Positions 17,463 through 25,204 of a DNA stretch of 64,000 nt are shown one piece after another; positions within the stretch are counted from its first letter, which is position 1, and each line of letters starts with the position of its first letter. The stretch covers positions 2,666,001 to 2,730,000 of the forward strand of contig NZ_CP109592.1 of NCBI RefSeq assembly GCF_036250675.1. The letters are read 5' to 3'. The position numbers and the translations under genes are program-made. The stretch comes from Streptomyces sp. NBC_01689 (lineage in GTDB: Bacteria > Actinomycetota > Actinomycetes > Streptomycetales > Streptomycetaceae). The notes beneath the pieces were generated by a model. It made no database searches and was not told where the DNA came from. It worked only from the letters and a program-made list of their open reading frames with translations.

Positions 17463-17858
17463 TCAGCCCCGGCGGGCGTCGCGCCCCAGGAGGGATTCCA
17501 CGAGCGCGGCGACGTGGCGCCGGTCGTCGACGGAGAGCTGCTGGACGCTCGCGATGAGCAGGTCCACCTCGGGGTCGGCCGAGGCGCCGGCGTCCACCAC
17601 CGCGGACGGCTGGTCGGTCGCGTACACATGAATGCCGCAGGCCTCCGCCGCGGCACGCCGCACCGTGTCCAACGACAGTCCAAGTCCCTTGGACAGCCCT
17701 TCCAGCGTGCTGGGCTGCGGCATGCGCACCACGCGCTCGGCCGTCGCCAGATGGTGGACCGTGGAGCGCGGGATACCGCCCCGACGTGCCACCTCTCCGT
17801 AGGACCAGCCCTCACGGTCGAGGCGATCTCTGATGATCTGCTGCAGTGCGTTGGCCAC
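17463..17858 (-). CDS. XRE-type helix-turn-helix regulator, divergent from the peptide cassette
   Basis: A protein of 131 residues. The N-terminal helix-turn-helix domain (about 1-75) reads IIRDRLDREGWSYGEVARRGG, IPRSTVHHLATAE and STLEGLSKGLGLSLDTVRRA, a Cro/CI-like fold. The C-terminal part (about 80-131) is an acidic helical tail (DPEVDLLIASVQQLSVDDRRHVAALVESLL) of the kind found in many Streptomyces regulators of this class. The GTG start at 17858 has AGGAAGTG about 8 bases upstream. It is divergent from the two peptide genes at 18089 and 18427, with paired palindromes between them. The natural inference is that it controls the cassette and itself, although the target has not been shown. 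Confidence 0.85.
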   Translation of the reverse strand: MANALQQIIRDRLDREGWSYGEVARRGGIPRSTVHHLATAERVVRMPQPSTLEGLSKGLGLSLDTVRRAAAEACGIHVYATDQPSAVVDAGASADPEVDLLIASVQQLSVDDRRHVAALVESLLGRDARRG

Positions 17859-17986
17859 CGATGGTCACTTCCTGCTCGCCGCCGGGCGGAACTCTTCCAA
17901 GCGGGATCGATTCTACGTGGGGCTTCGCTCAGGCCCCAGAAGTCTTTCCCCGAACCGCTTGCGCGGCGAGCTCCGGGGCTACTACT

Positions 17987-18025
17987 GTCCAATCTCGTTG
18001 GACAGCACGTCCGACAAGATTGGAC
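17987..18025. promoter_or_regulatory. paired palindromic operators in front of the peptide cassette
   Basis: GTCCAATCTCGTTGGAC (17987-18003) and GTCCGACAAGATTGGAC (18009-18025) are each dyads of the form GTCCRA-N5-TTGGAC. They are also near-inverse copies of each other (2 mismatches in 17). Their centres are 22 bp apart, two helical turns, which suits cooperative binding by a dimeric HTH protein. They lie 64-102 bases before the first peptide gene and about 130 bases before the regulator. Either half may also serve as a -35 element (TTGGAC). Confidence 0.65.
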
Positions 18026-18050
18026 GAAGTTTGGGGGGAACCTGCCTTCG

Positions 18051-18060
18051 TCCGATCGGA
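18051..18060. promoter_or_regulatory. 10-bp perfect palindrome, possible third operator element
   Basis: TCCGATCGGA sits 26 bases past the paired operators and 29 bases before the first peptide start. It shares the TCCGA core of the second operator and could lie at or just after the transcription start. Confidence 0.3.
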
Positions 18061-18088
18061 AATGTCTATCCCTGAGGGGGAATTCATC

Positions 18089-18304
18089 ATGATGGACAAC
18101 CGTGAACTCGACACCGAGTCCGCCGAGCTGCTCCCCGGCCGTGAGGCCCTCGGCCGCCTGAAGTTCAGCTTCGGCCGCACCACCAACGTGACCAAGCACG
18201 TCGCGAACATCAGCGCCCACAACGAGTCGGCCGCCCTCAACGACCACTCCAGCTGGTCGGACGCGTCGTCCAGCGCCGCCCAGGCCATCAACGTCTCGCA
18301 GTAG
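18089..18304 (+). CDS. RiPP-precursor-like short peptide 1
   Basis: A peptide of 71 residues starting MMDNRELDT at 18089, behind GAGGGGG (9-base spacing). It has no signal peptide, membrane helix or cysteine. Residues about 10-25 (ESAELLPGREALGRLKFSF) look like an amphipathic leader. The rest is rich in Asn, Ser, Thr, His and Ala, holds one Trp and ends INVSQ. It is almost identical to the next gene from residue 9 to 58. Together with an RRE-like domain protease two genes on, this suggests a ribosomally made, processed peptide. No modifying enzyme is adjacent, so the nature of any modification, and whether it is cut at all, is unknown. Other possibilities are a small structural or secreted spore-associated peptide. 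Confidence 0.75.
   Translation: MMDNRELDTESAELLPGREALGRLKFSFGRTTNVTKHVANISAHNESAALNDHSSWSDASSSAAQAINVSQ
18114..18260 (+). repeat. 147-bp perfect direct repeat, copy 1
   Basis: This stretch inside peptide gene 1 is identical base for base to 18455-18601 inside peptide gene 2 (period 341). Flanking coding sequence differs, so the identity points to recent duplication or ongoing gene conversion. Confidence 0.97.
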
Positions 18305-18426
18305 CCCGGCACGGGACGCCCGCCCGCGTCCCCGCCCGTGTCCGCGACGCCGGACGCCACGCCCGCGTCCGTCCTCGCGTCATCACCACGACCACCTCAA
18401 CGAACCACGTCCCGAAAGGACATCCC

Positions 18427-18645
18427 ATGAGCATGGACATGAACGAGCTGCAGTCCGAGTCCGCCGAGCTGCTCCCCGGCCGTGAGGCCCTCGGCCGCCT
18501 GAAGTTCAGCTTCGGCCGCACCACCAACGTGACCAAGCACGTCGCGAACATCAGCGCCCACAACGAGTCGGCCGCCCTCAACGACCACTCCAGCTGGTCG
18601 GTGGCCGAGTCCAGCGCCAGCCAGGCGATCAACGTCTCGCAGTAA
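18427..18645 (+). CDS. RiPP-precursor-like short peptide 2 (paralogue of peptide 1)
   Basis: A peptide of 72 residues starting MSMDMNELQS at 18427, behind GAAAGGAC (6-base spacing). It shares a 48-residue identical block with peptide 1 (SESAELLPGREALG through NDHSSWS, with one additional difference at its very start). The two differ in the N-terminal ten residues and in the stretch just before the common end (VAESSASQAINVSQ against DASSSAAQAINVSQ). The repetition of a core with a conserved leader is common among RiPP and bacteriocin precursors. It lies 122 bases after peptide 1 and 77 bases before the M50 gene, with a strong hairpin in that second gap. Confidence 0.75.
   Translation: MSMDMNELQSESAELLPGREALGRLKFSFGRTTNVTKHVANISAHNESAALNDHSSWSVAESSASQAINVSQ
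18455..18601 (+). repeat. 147-bp perfect direct repeat, copy 2
   Basis: Second copy of the repeat at 18114-18260, inside peptide gene 2. The reading frame is the same in both copies. Confidence 0.97.
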
Positions 18646-18668
18646 CACCCGCCGCGCAACGGCTGTCC

Positions 18669-18701
18669 GGCGGACCGCGCCCGGGGCGGGCGCGGTCCGC
18701 C
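18669..18701 (+). terminator. strong hairpin between peptide genes and M50 gene (attenuator)
   Basis: GGCGGACCGCGCCC and its exact inverse complement form a perfect 14-bp stem around GGGGC. It begins 24 bases after the stop of peptide 2 and ends 21 bases before the M50 start. As a partial terminator or 3'-end stabiliser it would keep peptide mRNA more abundant than the protease mRNA. Confidence 0.6.
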
Positions 18702-18722
18702 CTTGGGGGGGAAGGACCACAC

Positions 18723-20639
18723 ATGACGGCACTCGGGGACGGGCCCGCGTTGCTGTACGACACCGGGTCGCCGGTGCCGGGGCCGGGGGGAATCCCGGTC
18801 ACCTACGAGCAGTTCGCCACGGGGACACTGCCGGTCGTCGGCGCCGGTGTCGAGGTACTGCCGGTACCCCGACTGAGCTCCGGGCTCAAACTGCACGGGG
18901 AGTACCAGGGATCGGGCTTCACGGACCCGAAGTACATCGCGCGCCGCGGCGACGGCCAGGTCGTGCAGCTGTCCCGGCTGCTGTACCTGGTCGCCTCCGC
19001 GATCGACGGAGTGCACGACATCGAGACCATCTCGCACCGGGTGAGCGCCCGTTACGGGCGGGAACTCAGCGCGGAGAACGTGCGCTACCTGGTCGAGGAG
19101 AAGCTCGACCCGCTGGGCGTCACGGTGCCGGAGGGGCAGGACGAGGACGAGATCACCGCGCCGCGGTCCGATCTGCTGCTCGCCCTGAAGGGGCACCGGA
19201 TCATCTTCAACGAGCGCCGCGCGGGCCGTATCGCCCGCTCGCTGGCCTGGCTGCACCGCCCCACGGTGGTCGTGCTGATGCTGGCGGCGGCCGTGGCCAT
19301 GGACGTCTGGCTGTTCGGCTTCTTCGGCGCGGTCGAGCCCGTGCTGCAGGTCCTCGACCAGCCGGTGCTGATGCTCGTCGTGTTCGCGCTCACCGTGGCC
19401 TCGCTCGTCTTCCACGAGTTCGGTCACGCCTCGGCGTGCAGATACGGAGGCGCGCGGCCGGGATGCATCGGCTGCGGGCTCTTCCTGATCTGGCCGTCCA
19501 TGTACACCGACGTCACGGACATCTACCGGATCGGACGGGCCGGACGGCTCCGCACCGACCTGGGCGGGGTGTACTTCAACCTCGTCTTCATGCTCGGCAT
19601 GACCGCCGCGTACTTCGCCACCGGCCAGCAGTTCTTCCTGGCCACCGTGTATCTCGGGCACTTCGAGATCCTGGAGCAGCTGATGCCGGCCGTCCGCCTG
19701 GACGGCTACTACATCCTCGGCGACCTGGCCGGCGTCCCGGATCTCTACGGCAAGATCAAGCCGATCCTGCTCAGCACCGTGCCCGGACGGCGCGGCAAGG
19801 CGGCGCGCGCCGAGGTCGTCGGGCTGAAGAAGTCGTCCCGGACCATCATCACCACCTGGGTCCTCACGATGGTCCCGCTGCTGATCGGTGAACTCGGCTA
19901 CGCGCTGTGGAACCTGCCGCGGATCGTCGCCACGATGGTCCGCTCGCTCAGCGCGCAGGTCGTGGGCACGGGCGACGCCTTCGTCAACGGTGAGATCGCC
20001 GCCGGGCTCATCGGTGTGATCGGCTGCTTCATGCTGCTGTGTCCCATGGCCGGTGTGGTCTATCTGTCGGTCAAGATGGGCGGCCGGGTCTTCCGCGCCG
20101 CCAAACGCTCGACCGACGGCAAGCCGCGGCTGAGGGTGACGCTGTGCGCGCTGGCCCTGGTCGGTCTCGGCACGCTGAGCTACGCGTGGGTCTCCGGCGT
20201 GACGCCCGAGCCGCTGCCCAAGCGGCCGCCGATCGCCCCGATCCTCCAGCCCGGCGTCTCCACGGCGGAGCCGCCGGCCCGGCCCGCGAGCGAACCCGGA
20301 CCGCAGGCGTCCCCGTCGGGCTCCGCCGCGGTCCTGCCGTCCGACGCCGTGTCCCCCGGCGCCTCGGGCACCGCCTCGGCGAGCGCCTCGGCCTCGCCCA
20401 GCGCGGACGCGGGGGCCTCGGTGTCACCCAGCGCGGGCCCGTCGAAGAAACCGGCCGAGCCCAGCGGCGGCCAGAACACGACGGGTTCGACCCCGGCGGG
20501 TCCGTCCTCCGGTCCCTCCGAGGGACCCGTCGACCCGTCGCCGTCCGAGCCACCGACCTCGACGGCGCCCACCTCGGACCCGCCCGCCCCGACGGACAGC
20601 CCGAGCACGACCAGCGAACCGCCCCCGGCCGCCCAGTGA
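18723..20639 (+). CDS. membrane M50 metalloprotease with N-terminal PqqD/RRE-like domain
   Basis: The protein has 638 residues in three parts. (1) Residues about 55-135 (DPKYIARRGDGQVVQLSRLL, LVASAIDG, ISHRVSARYGRELSAENV, LVEEKLDPLGV) follow the PqqD/RiPP-recognition-element pattern. (2) Residues about 175-500 form a membrane domain with the zinc motif HEFGH at 231-235 inside a helix and a second motif MPAVRLDGYYILGD (Asp 327). This is the site-2-protease layout of 'putative peptide zinc metalloproteases' such as YydH. (3) Residues about 505-638 form a Pro/Ser/Thr-rich tail outside the membrane. The start has GGAAGGA 6-7 bases upstream. It likely recognises the two peptides through the N-terminal domain and cuts or exports them at the membrane; this role is inference. 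The long exposed tail is unusual and could span the wall. Confidence 0.85.
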   Translation: MTALGDGPALLYDTGSPVPGPGGIPVTYEQFATGTLPVVGAGVEVLPVPRLSSGLKLHGEYQGSGFTDPKYIARRGDGQVVQLSRLLYLVASAIDGVHDIETISHRVSARYGRELSAENVRYLVEEKLDPLGVTVPEGQDEDEITAPRSDLLLALKGHRIIFNERRAGRIARSLAWLHRPTVVVLMLAAAVAMDVWLFGFFGAVEPVLQVLDQPVLMLVVFALTVASLVFHEFGHASACRYGGARPGCIGCGLFLIWPSMYTDVTDIYRIGRAGRLRTDLGGVYFNLVFMLGMTAAYFATGQQFFLATVYLGHFEILEQLMPAVRLDGYYILGDLAGVPDLYGKIKPILLSTVPGRRGKAARAEVVGLKKSSRTIITTWVLTMVPLLIGELGYALWNLPRIVATMVRSLSAQVVGTGDAFVNGEIAAGLIGVIGCFMLLCPMAGVVYLSVKMGGRVFRAAKRSTDGKPRLRVTLCALALVGLGTLSYAWVSGVTPEPLPKRPPIAPILQPGVSTAEPPARPASEPGPQASPSGSAAVLPSDAVSPGASGTASASASASPSADAGASVSPSAGPSKKPAEPSGGQNTTGSTPAGPSSGPSEGPVDPSPSEPPTSTAPTSDPPAPTDSPSTTSEPPPAAQ

Positions 20640-20676
20640 GCGGCCGCACACCGCACCGACTTCACAGGAGAACCAT

Positions 20677-21378
20677 GTGAGCACACACGTCAACGCCCAT
20701 CGGAAGCCGAATCCCGTCGGCAAGACCCTCGGCCGGAAGGCCATGCGCATAGGCCTGTTCGCGGCCGGCGCGGCCGGTATCGCCACCGCCGTACCGGCCC
20801 AGGCCGCCACGGCCGCGGGGGGCAGCATGGGCCGCAGCGCGGCCGTCGCCGAGGACCACACCTTCAGCCACGCCGACCGGGCGCATCCCACCCAGGTCAA
20901 GGACTCCTTCACCGTGCGGCAGCTCGGCACGGTGAAGTCGGCGGGCCTGCGCAACCAGGCCAACGCGGTCTCCGTCGGCTGCTCGGTCGACGCGCACTGC
21001 CGGTCGGTGGCCCTGTCCTTCCAGATCGTCACCATGGCGGGCCAGCACACGCGGCTGAACGCGGTGAACCTCAGCGACGCGGCCAACCAGCACTGCGACG
21101 GCTGCCAGACCCTGGCGGGCGCCTACCAGTTCGTGGTCTCCACGGCACGTCCGATCACTCTGGACAGCGCGACGAAGAGCCGGCTCAACGACATCCACCG
21201 CAGGCTCGACGAGCTGAGCCGCTCGGGCATCCCGGCCGTCGACCTCAAGACGAAGGTCGACGCGCTGGCCGCCGAGGTCACCGGCGTACTGCACGACGCG
21301 GTGGCCAACGCGCCCAAGGCCGCTGACCAGCCTGCCGTGGCGGTGCACCGTCACATGGACGGCTGGCCCGGCCGCTGA
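20677..21378 (+). CDS. secreted protein with four cysteines, partner of the M50 protein
   Basis: A protein of 233 residues. A basic start and hydrophobic stretch (GLFAAGAAGIATAVPAQA) form a signal peptide ending near residue 43. The mature part has two cysteine pairs, C102/C108 (GCSVDAHC) and C140/C143 (CDGC), in a beta-rich domain. A helical, coiled-coil-like stretch follows (SRLNDIHRRLDELSRSG to VDALAAEVTGVLHDA). I do not recognise a named family. The GTG start at 20677 overlaps an upstream ATG that is immediately closed by TGA. AGGAG lies 6 bases upstream and the M50 stop 37 bases upstream, so the two genes are co-transcribed. A role in receiving or protecting the peptide product, or as an immunity or adhesion protein, is possible but not shown. 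Confidence 0.75.
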   Translation: MSTHVNAHRKPNPVGKTLGRKAMRIGLFAAGAAGIATAVPAQAATAAGGSMGRSAAVAEDHTFSHADRAHPTQVKDSFTVRQLGTVKSAGLRNQANAVSVGCSVDAHCRSVALSFQIVTMAGQHTRLNAVNLSDAANQHCDGCQTLAGAYQFVVSTARPITLDSATKSRLNDIHRRLDELSRSGIPAVDLKTKVDALAAEVTGVLHDAVANAPKAADQPAVAVHRHMDGWPGR

Positions 21379-21530
21379 GCCCGGCCACCGCGCCCGGCCG
21401 CCCGCGGAGACCACTGACGGACACGGCTGACGGACACCGCCGCGCGAGGGCGTCGCGCGGCGTGTGCGGGCGGCCGTCCAGGAGGGCCGCCGGCCGGGTC
21501 CTGCCGGTCTTCGCCCAGGGCCACTGAGAG

Positions 21531-21568
21531 GGGTACGGCGTCACCGACCGGCCGGTGACGCCGTACCC
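21531..21568. terminator. bidirectional terminator closing the peptide cassette
   Basis: A perfect 16-bp stem (GGGTACGGCGTCACCG and its complement) with a 6-base loop lies between the convergent secreted-protein gene (ends 21378) and methyltransferase gene (ends 21579). Confidence 0.85.
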
Positions 21569-21578
21569 GTGCCCTGGC

Positions 21579-22307
21579 TCATCCCGTGGTGCGGCCCGCC
21601 ACCAGCCACTTCGAAGGCAGCTCGATCCGGGTGCCGAGCGCGGTGTACTCCGCCGTCACGAGCGGGAGTTCACCGCTCGCGAGGACGGTGAGACCGGCCG
21701 CGCCGAGATGGTCGGGGACGGACGCGTCGGAGACCTCGCCCGGGGCGATGCCGTGCCGGAAGACGGGGGCCAGCTTGGCCGGAGGACCGTCGGCGCCCTG
21801 CGCCAGCCCCGCCAGCACGGGACGGGCGGCCTCGGAGAGCTCCACCAGGAACACCCGGCCCCGCTCCCCCAGCAGCGTGGCGATGCCGTCCACCAGCGGC
21901 TGGCGGTCGTCCGGTTCGCACTGGTGGAGCACCCCGCGCATATAGACGTTGGCGTCGCCGAGTTCCGCGTGCAGGCGCTGGACCTCACCCTTCTCCGACG
22001 CGTCGAGCACCCGGTACGTCGCCCGGCCCGCGGCGTCCGCGTGACGGGCGTGGTCGAGCGCCGCGGCCGAGAGGTCGGTTCCCACGACGCGCGGGAAGCG
22101 GTCGGCGAGGAAGCGGGTCTGGGTGCCGTTGCCGCAGCCCAGGTCCACGAGAGGCAGCCCGTGGAACGTCACGTACGGTTCGAAGAGGGCGAGATGGACG
22201 CCCGCGGTCAGAGCGGGCTCCGCGTCCCAGAAGACGGCTCCCTGTTCTTGGGGAGCCTCGCGCCAGAAGCCCTCCCAGGCCTCCCTGTACCGACCCGTCA
22301 CGCTCAT
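21579..22307 (-). CDS. class I SAM-dependent methyltransferase
   Basis: A protein of 242 residues. Motif I is LPLVDLGCGNGTQTRFLAD (about 52-70), followed by VVGTDLSAAALDHAR. The N-terminal stretch YREAWEGFWREAPQEQGAVFWDAEP is typical of a Streptomyces small-molecule methyltransferase group (UbiE/Tam-like). The substrate is unknown. The ATG at 22307 has GGGGAG 6 bases upstream. It is convergent with the peptide cassette behind a strong terminator, so it is unlikely to belong to that system. Confidence 0.88.
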   Translation of the reverse strand: MSVTGRYREAWEGFWREAPQEQGAVFWDAEPALTAGVHLALFEPYVTFHGLPLVDLGCGNGTQTRFLADRFPRVVGTDLSAAALDHARHADAAGRATYRVLDASEKGEVQRLHAELGDANVYMRGVLHQCEPDDRQPLVDGIATLLGERGRVFLVELSEAARPVLAGLAQGADGPPAKLAPVFRHGIAPGEVSDASVPDHLGAAGLTVLASGELPLVTAEYTALGTRIELPSKWLVAGRTTG

Positions 22308-22554
22308 GCCAGCTCCCCAGGTAGCACCGCCGCCCGCCGAGCGCGACGGGCCAGATCGGTCTATCGCGCCTGGAGAGCGGCGACAAGCGTACGGCGCATT
22401 CCTTCACCGGTCATTCCGAACCATGTACGCCGTTGCGCGCCCCCTGCGCCCCCAGGGGCCCGCGAGGTGCGCGGGCATGTCCAGGGACGTACGCGGGCGA
22501 GCCCCGGGAGCGCGCGAGCGAGCCACGGAAGGGCGTCGGTGCCCCCGGAAGGTG

Positions 22555-25050
22555 TCAGCGTCGCGGCAGCGTCAGTTCGAACCACACGGTCTTGCCACCG
22601 CTGGTGCGACTGGTGCCCCACTCCCGGGCCAGCGTGCTGACGACGCGCAGCCCGCGTCCGTACTCGTCGCCCGGGCCCGCGCTGAGGAGCGTGGGCAGGG
22701 TGTGGTCGTCGTCGGCCACCTCGCACAGCAGGGTGTCGCCGCGCACCAGGCGCAGTGCGATACGCCGGCTCCGCGCGTGCCGGACGGCGTTCGCCACCAG
22801 TTCGCCGACCATGAGCTCGGCGGGATCGGCCAGCCGCCGCAGCCCCCACTCGTGCAGCTGCTCGCGGACGACGGCACGCGCCCGGCGGGCCTCGGCCGGG
22901 TCGGAGGTGAGCCGCCATTCGGCGACGTCCTCGGGTTCGATGCCGTTCAGCCGGGCCATCAGCAGGGCCACGTCGTCCTTGCGGCCGCCACGGGTGTTGA
23001 GGGCCCGGATGATCGTGTCGCAGGCGTCGTCCATGGACGCGGCCGGGTGCGCGGCGGACTCGCAGAGCGTCGCGAGGCCGACGCCGATGTCCTCACCGCG
23101 CACCTCGACCAGACCGTCGGTGCACATCACGAGCCGGTCGCCGGGCGCCACCGCCACGCGCACCGCCTCGAAGGGCACGCCGCCGACGCCGATGGGCGCG
23201 CCGGTGGGCAGGTCGAGCAGGTCGCTGTGGCCGTCGGCGGCGCGGACCAGGACGGGCGGGATGTGGCCCGCGTTGGCGATCTGCAGCTCACCGGCGAGGG
23301 GGTCGTAGATCGCGTAGACGCACGTCGCGAGGTAGTGCTCGCCGAGCCGCTGGGCCAGGTCGTCGAGGTTGCGCAGGAGTTGGGCGGGCGGCAGGTCGAG
23401 CGCTGCCATGGTCTGCACGGCGGTACGCAACTGGCCCATCATCGCTGCCGAGTTGAGGCCGTGGCCCATCACGTCGCCGACGACCAGGGCGGTCCGGGAA
23501 CCGGGCAGCTTCACCGAGTCGAACCAGTCGCCGCCGACCCGGCCGAGGAGTGTGCCCGGCAGATAGCGGGTGGCGATGTCACAGCCCGCCATGCGGGGCG
23601 CTATCTGCGGCAGCATGCTGTCCTGGAGGGTCTCGGCGACGCTCTCCTGGTACGTGTACATCCGGGCGTTGTCGAGGACGAGTCCGGCCCTGGCGGCGAG
23701 TTCGGCGCCGGTGACCCGGTCCATGTCGTTGAACTCGACACGCTCCGGGTGGCGCAGCAGGACCATGAAGCCGAGCACCACGTTGCGGGCCTTCAGCGGC
23801 ACGACCAGCATGGAGCGGCCGGTGATGAGCGGCCTGATGTCGCGCTTCTCGAACTGCGCGGCGATCATGTGGCCCAACTGCGCGCTGATGCGCGGCACGA
23901 GGACGGGCTCGCCGGTGGTCATGCACTGGAAGAACGGGGTGTGCGCGGGAAACGGCATGGCCTCGCCGACGGGCACGACGTCGTCCCAGCGGCCCGGCTC
24001 GTCCGTGTGCTCCAGGGCCACGCGGTGCCACAGCGTGGTGGTGTCGGGCACCCCGTCGGGGAACCCCTCACCGGCGACGACCTGTTCGCGCAGATAGGTG
24101 CCCGCCACGTCGGTGAACCGGGGCACGACGGCGCGGCTCACCTCCAGGACGGTCCGTGAGAGATCGAGGGAGGTGCCGATGCGTCCGCTGACCTCGTTGA
24201 GGAACTCCAGGCGCTCGCGCACCGCGACGTACTCGAGGTCCTCACGCTCGTCCTGCGCGTCGTACGCGTCCCGAGGGAGTGCCGGGTCGGCCTCGGAGCC
24301 GGCGGCCCGCTCGCAGCGCGCCCTGCGCCCGGCCCGCCGGGGCACGCCCCAGTCGGGGGTGACGGGCACCCGGTCGTTCTGGCTGAACTCCATGACGGGG
24401 TAGCCGAGTTCGAGGACCTGGGCGACGATGCGGGCGCCTTCGTCCACGCTCATGCTGGGCAGGATCTCGGGCAGTCTGCGGGCCAGTTCCTCGGCACCGG
24501 GGAAGTCGGTGTGCAGGGCGAAGGCGGGGGCGATCCGCTCGACGGCCACCCGGTCGTCGGCGTGGCGCAGCGCGCCCGCGTCGGCGGCCAGCACCAGCAG
24601 CCGCTCCCGCCCCGGGCCCACCAGCGGGTAAGCCCACCACAACACGTCGACGCGGTCGCCGCCGTCGTGCGCCGCGCGCTCCCGGCCGGGCACCGAGAGC
24701 CGGGCGCGGCCCGCGGCCGGGTAGAAGTGCCGTCCGTCGAGCGAGGACTCCAGGCCCGGGCCGAACCCGTCGTACGCCGCGTACGCCCCGAACGGCGCCG
24801 TCTCGTCCTCCTCGGGGAGCACACCGGAGACGGGCAGCAGGTCGACGGCGGGACGGCCCACCGCGTCCTCCTTGGGGACGCCGAACAGCCGTCGGGCGCC
24901 GGTGCTCCAGTGGGAGACGAGCCCGTCACGGTCCACGGCGACCACGGCCAGCGGGACGCGCCCGGCGCCGGCGTGCTCCGCGACGCCGTTCGCCGCTGTG
25001 CGACCGGGAGGTGTGTCCACTTCGGTGCCACGCGAAGTGCCGCTCTCCAT
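22555..25050 (-). CDS. PAS-GAF-SpoIIE phosphatase with C-terminal ATPase (anti-sigma-type) domain
   Basis: A protein of 831 residues. A PAS domain lies at about 30-115 (PLAVVAVDRDGLVSHWSTGARRLFG). A GAF domain lies at about 280-440 (LEFLNEVSGRIGTSLDLSRT). The PP2C/SpoIIE phosphatase is at about 460-690, with acidic metal-binding motifs GGDWFD and GDVMGHG and the end motif MCTDGLVEV. The HATPase_c domain is at about 700-831 (ELMVGELVANAVRHARSRR, GRGLRVVSTLA). Such proteins dephosphorylate anti-anti-sigma factors and can phosphorylate them, linking a sensed signal to stress sigma factors. It could feed a SigB/F/G factor such as the one at 2596, but no anti-sigma antagonist gene is adjacent. The ATG at 25050 has GAGAGGGG about 10 bases upstream. 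Confidence 0.9.
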   Translation of the reverse strand: MESGTSRGTEVDTPPGRTAANGVAEHAGAGRVPLAVVAVDRDGLVSHWSTGARRLFGVPKEDAVGRPAVDLLPVSGVLPEEDETAPFGAYAAYDGFGPGLESSLDGRHFYPAAGRARLSVPGRERAAHDGGDRVDVLWWAYPLVGPGRERLLVLAADAGALRHADDRVAVERIAPAFALHTDFPGAEELARRLPEILPSMSVDEGARIVAQVLELGYPVMEFSQNDRVPVTPDWGVPRRAGRRARCERAAGSEADPALPRDAYDAQDEREDLEYVAVRERLEFLNEVSGRIGTSLDLSRTVLEVSRAVVPRFTDVAGTYLREQVVAGEGFPDGVPDTTTLWHRVALEHTDEPGRWDDVVPVGEAMPFPAHTPFFQCMTTGEPVLVPRISAQLGHMIAAQFEKRDIRPLITGRSMLVVPLKARNVVLGFMVLLRHPERVEFNDMDRVTGAELAARAGLVLDNARMYTYQESVAETLQDSMLPQIAPRMAGCDIATRYLPGTLLGRVGGDWFDSVKLPGSRTALVVGDVMGHGLNSAAMMGQLRTAVQTMAALDLPPAQLLRNLDDLAQRLGEHYLATCVYAIYDPLAGELQIANAGHIPPVLVRAADGHSDLLDLPTGAPIGVGGVPFEAVRVAVAPGDRLVMCTDGLVEVRGEDIGVGLATLCESAAHPAASMDDACDTIIRALNTRGGRKDDVALLMARLNGIEPEDVAEWRLTSDPAEARRARAVVREQLHEWGLRRLADPAELMVGELVANAVRHARSRRIALRLVRGDTLLCEVADDDHTLPTLLSAGPGDEYGRGLRVVSTLAREWGTSRTSGGKTVWFELTLPRR

Positions 25051-25204
25051 GGCCCTGGCCCCTCTCCCCGCGGCTCGGCAAGATCTGTGCCGCACCCACC
25101 ACCGTACGGCGGCGGTCCGTCGCCGTGTGCGGCAATAGGGTAATCGACCTTACCGGGCCCGCTCCGGCGCACCACCCGTCCCCGTTGTGACGGACCGTCC
25201 GCGG

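Noticed and set aside
18089..18645. Lanthipeptide or sactipeptide precursors
   Set aside because: The peptides have no cysteine, and no LanM/LanB or radical SAM gene is near, so these classes do not fit.
21579..22307. Methyltransferase as a tailoring enzyme of the peptide cassette
   Set aside because: It is convergent with the cassette and separated from it by a perfect 16-bp terminator; co-transcription is not possible.
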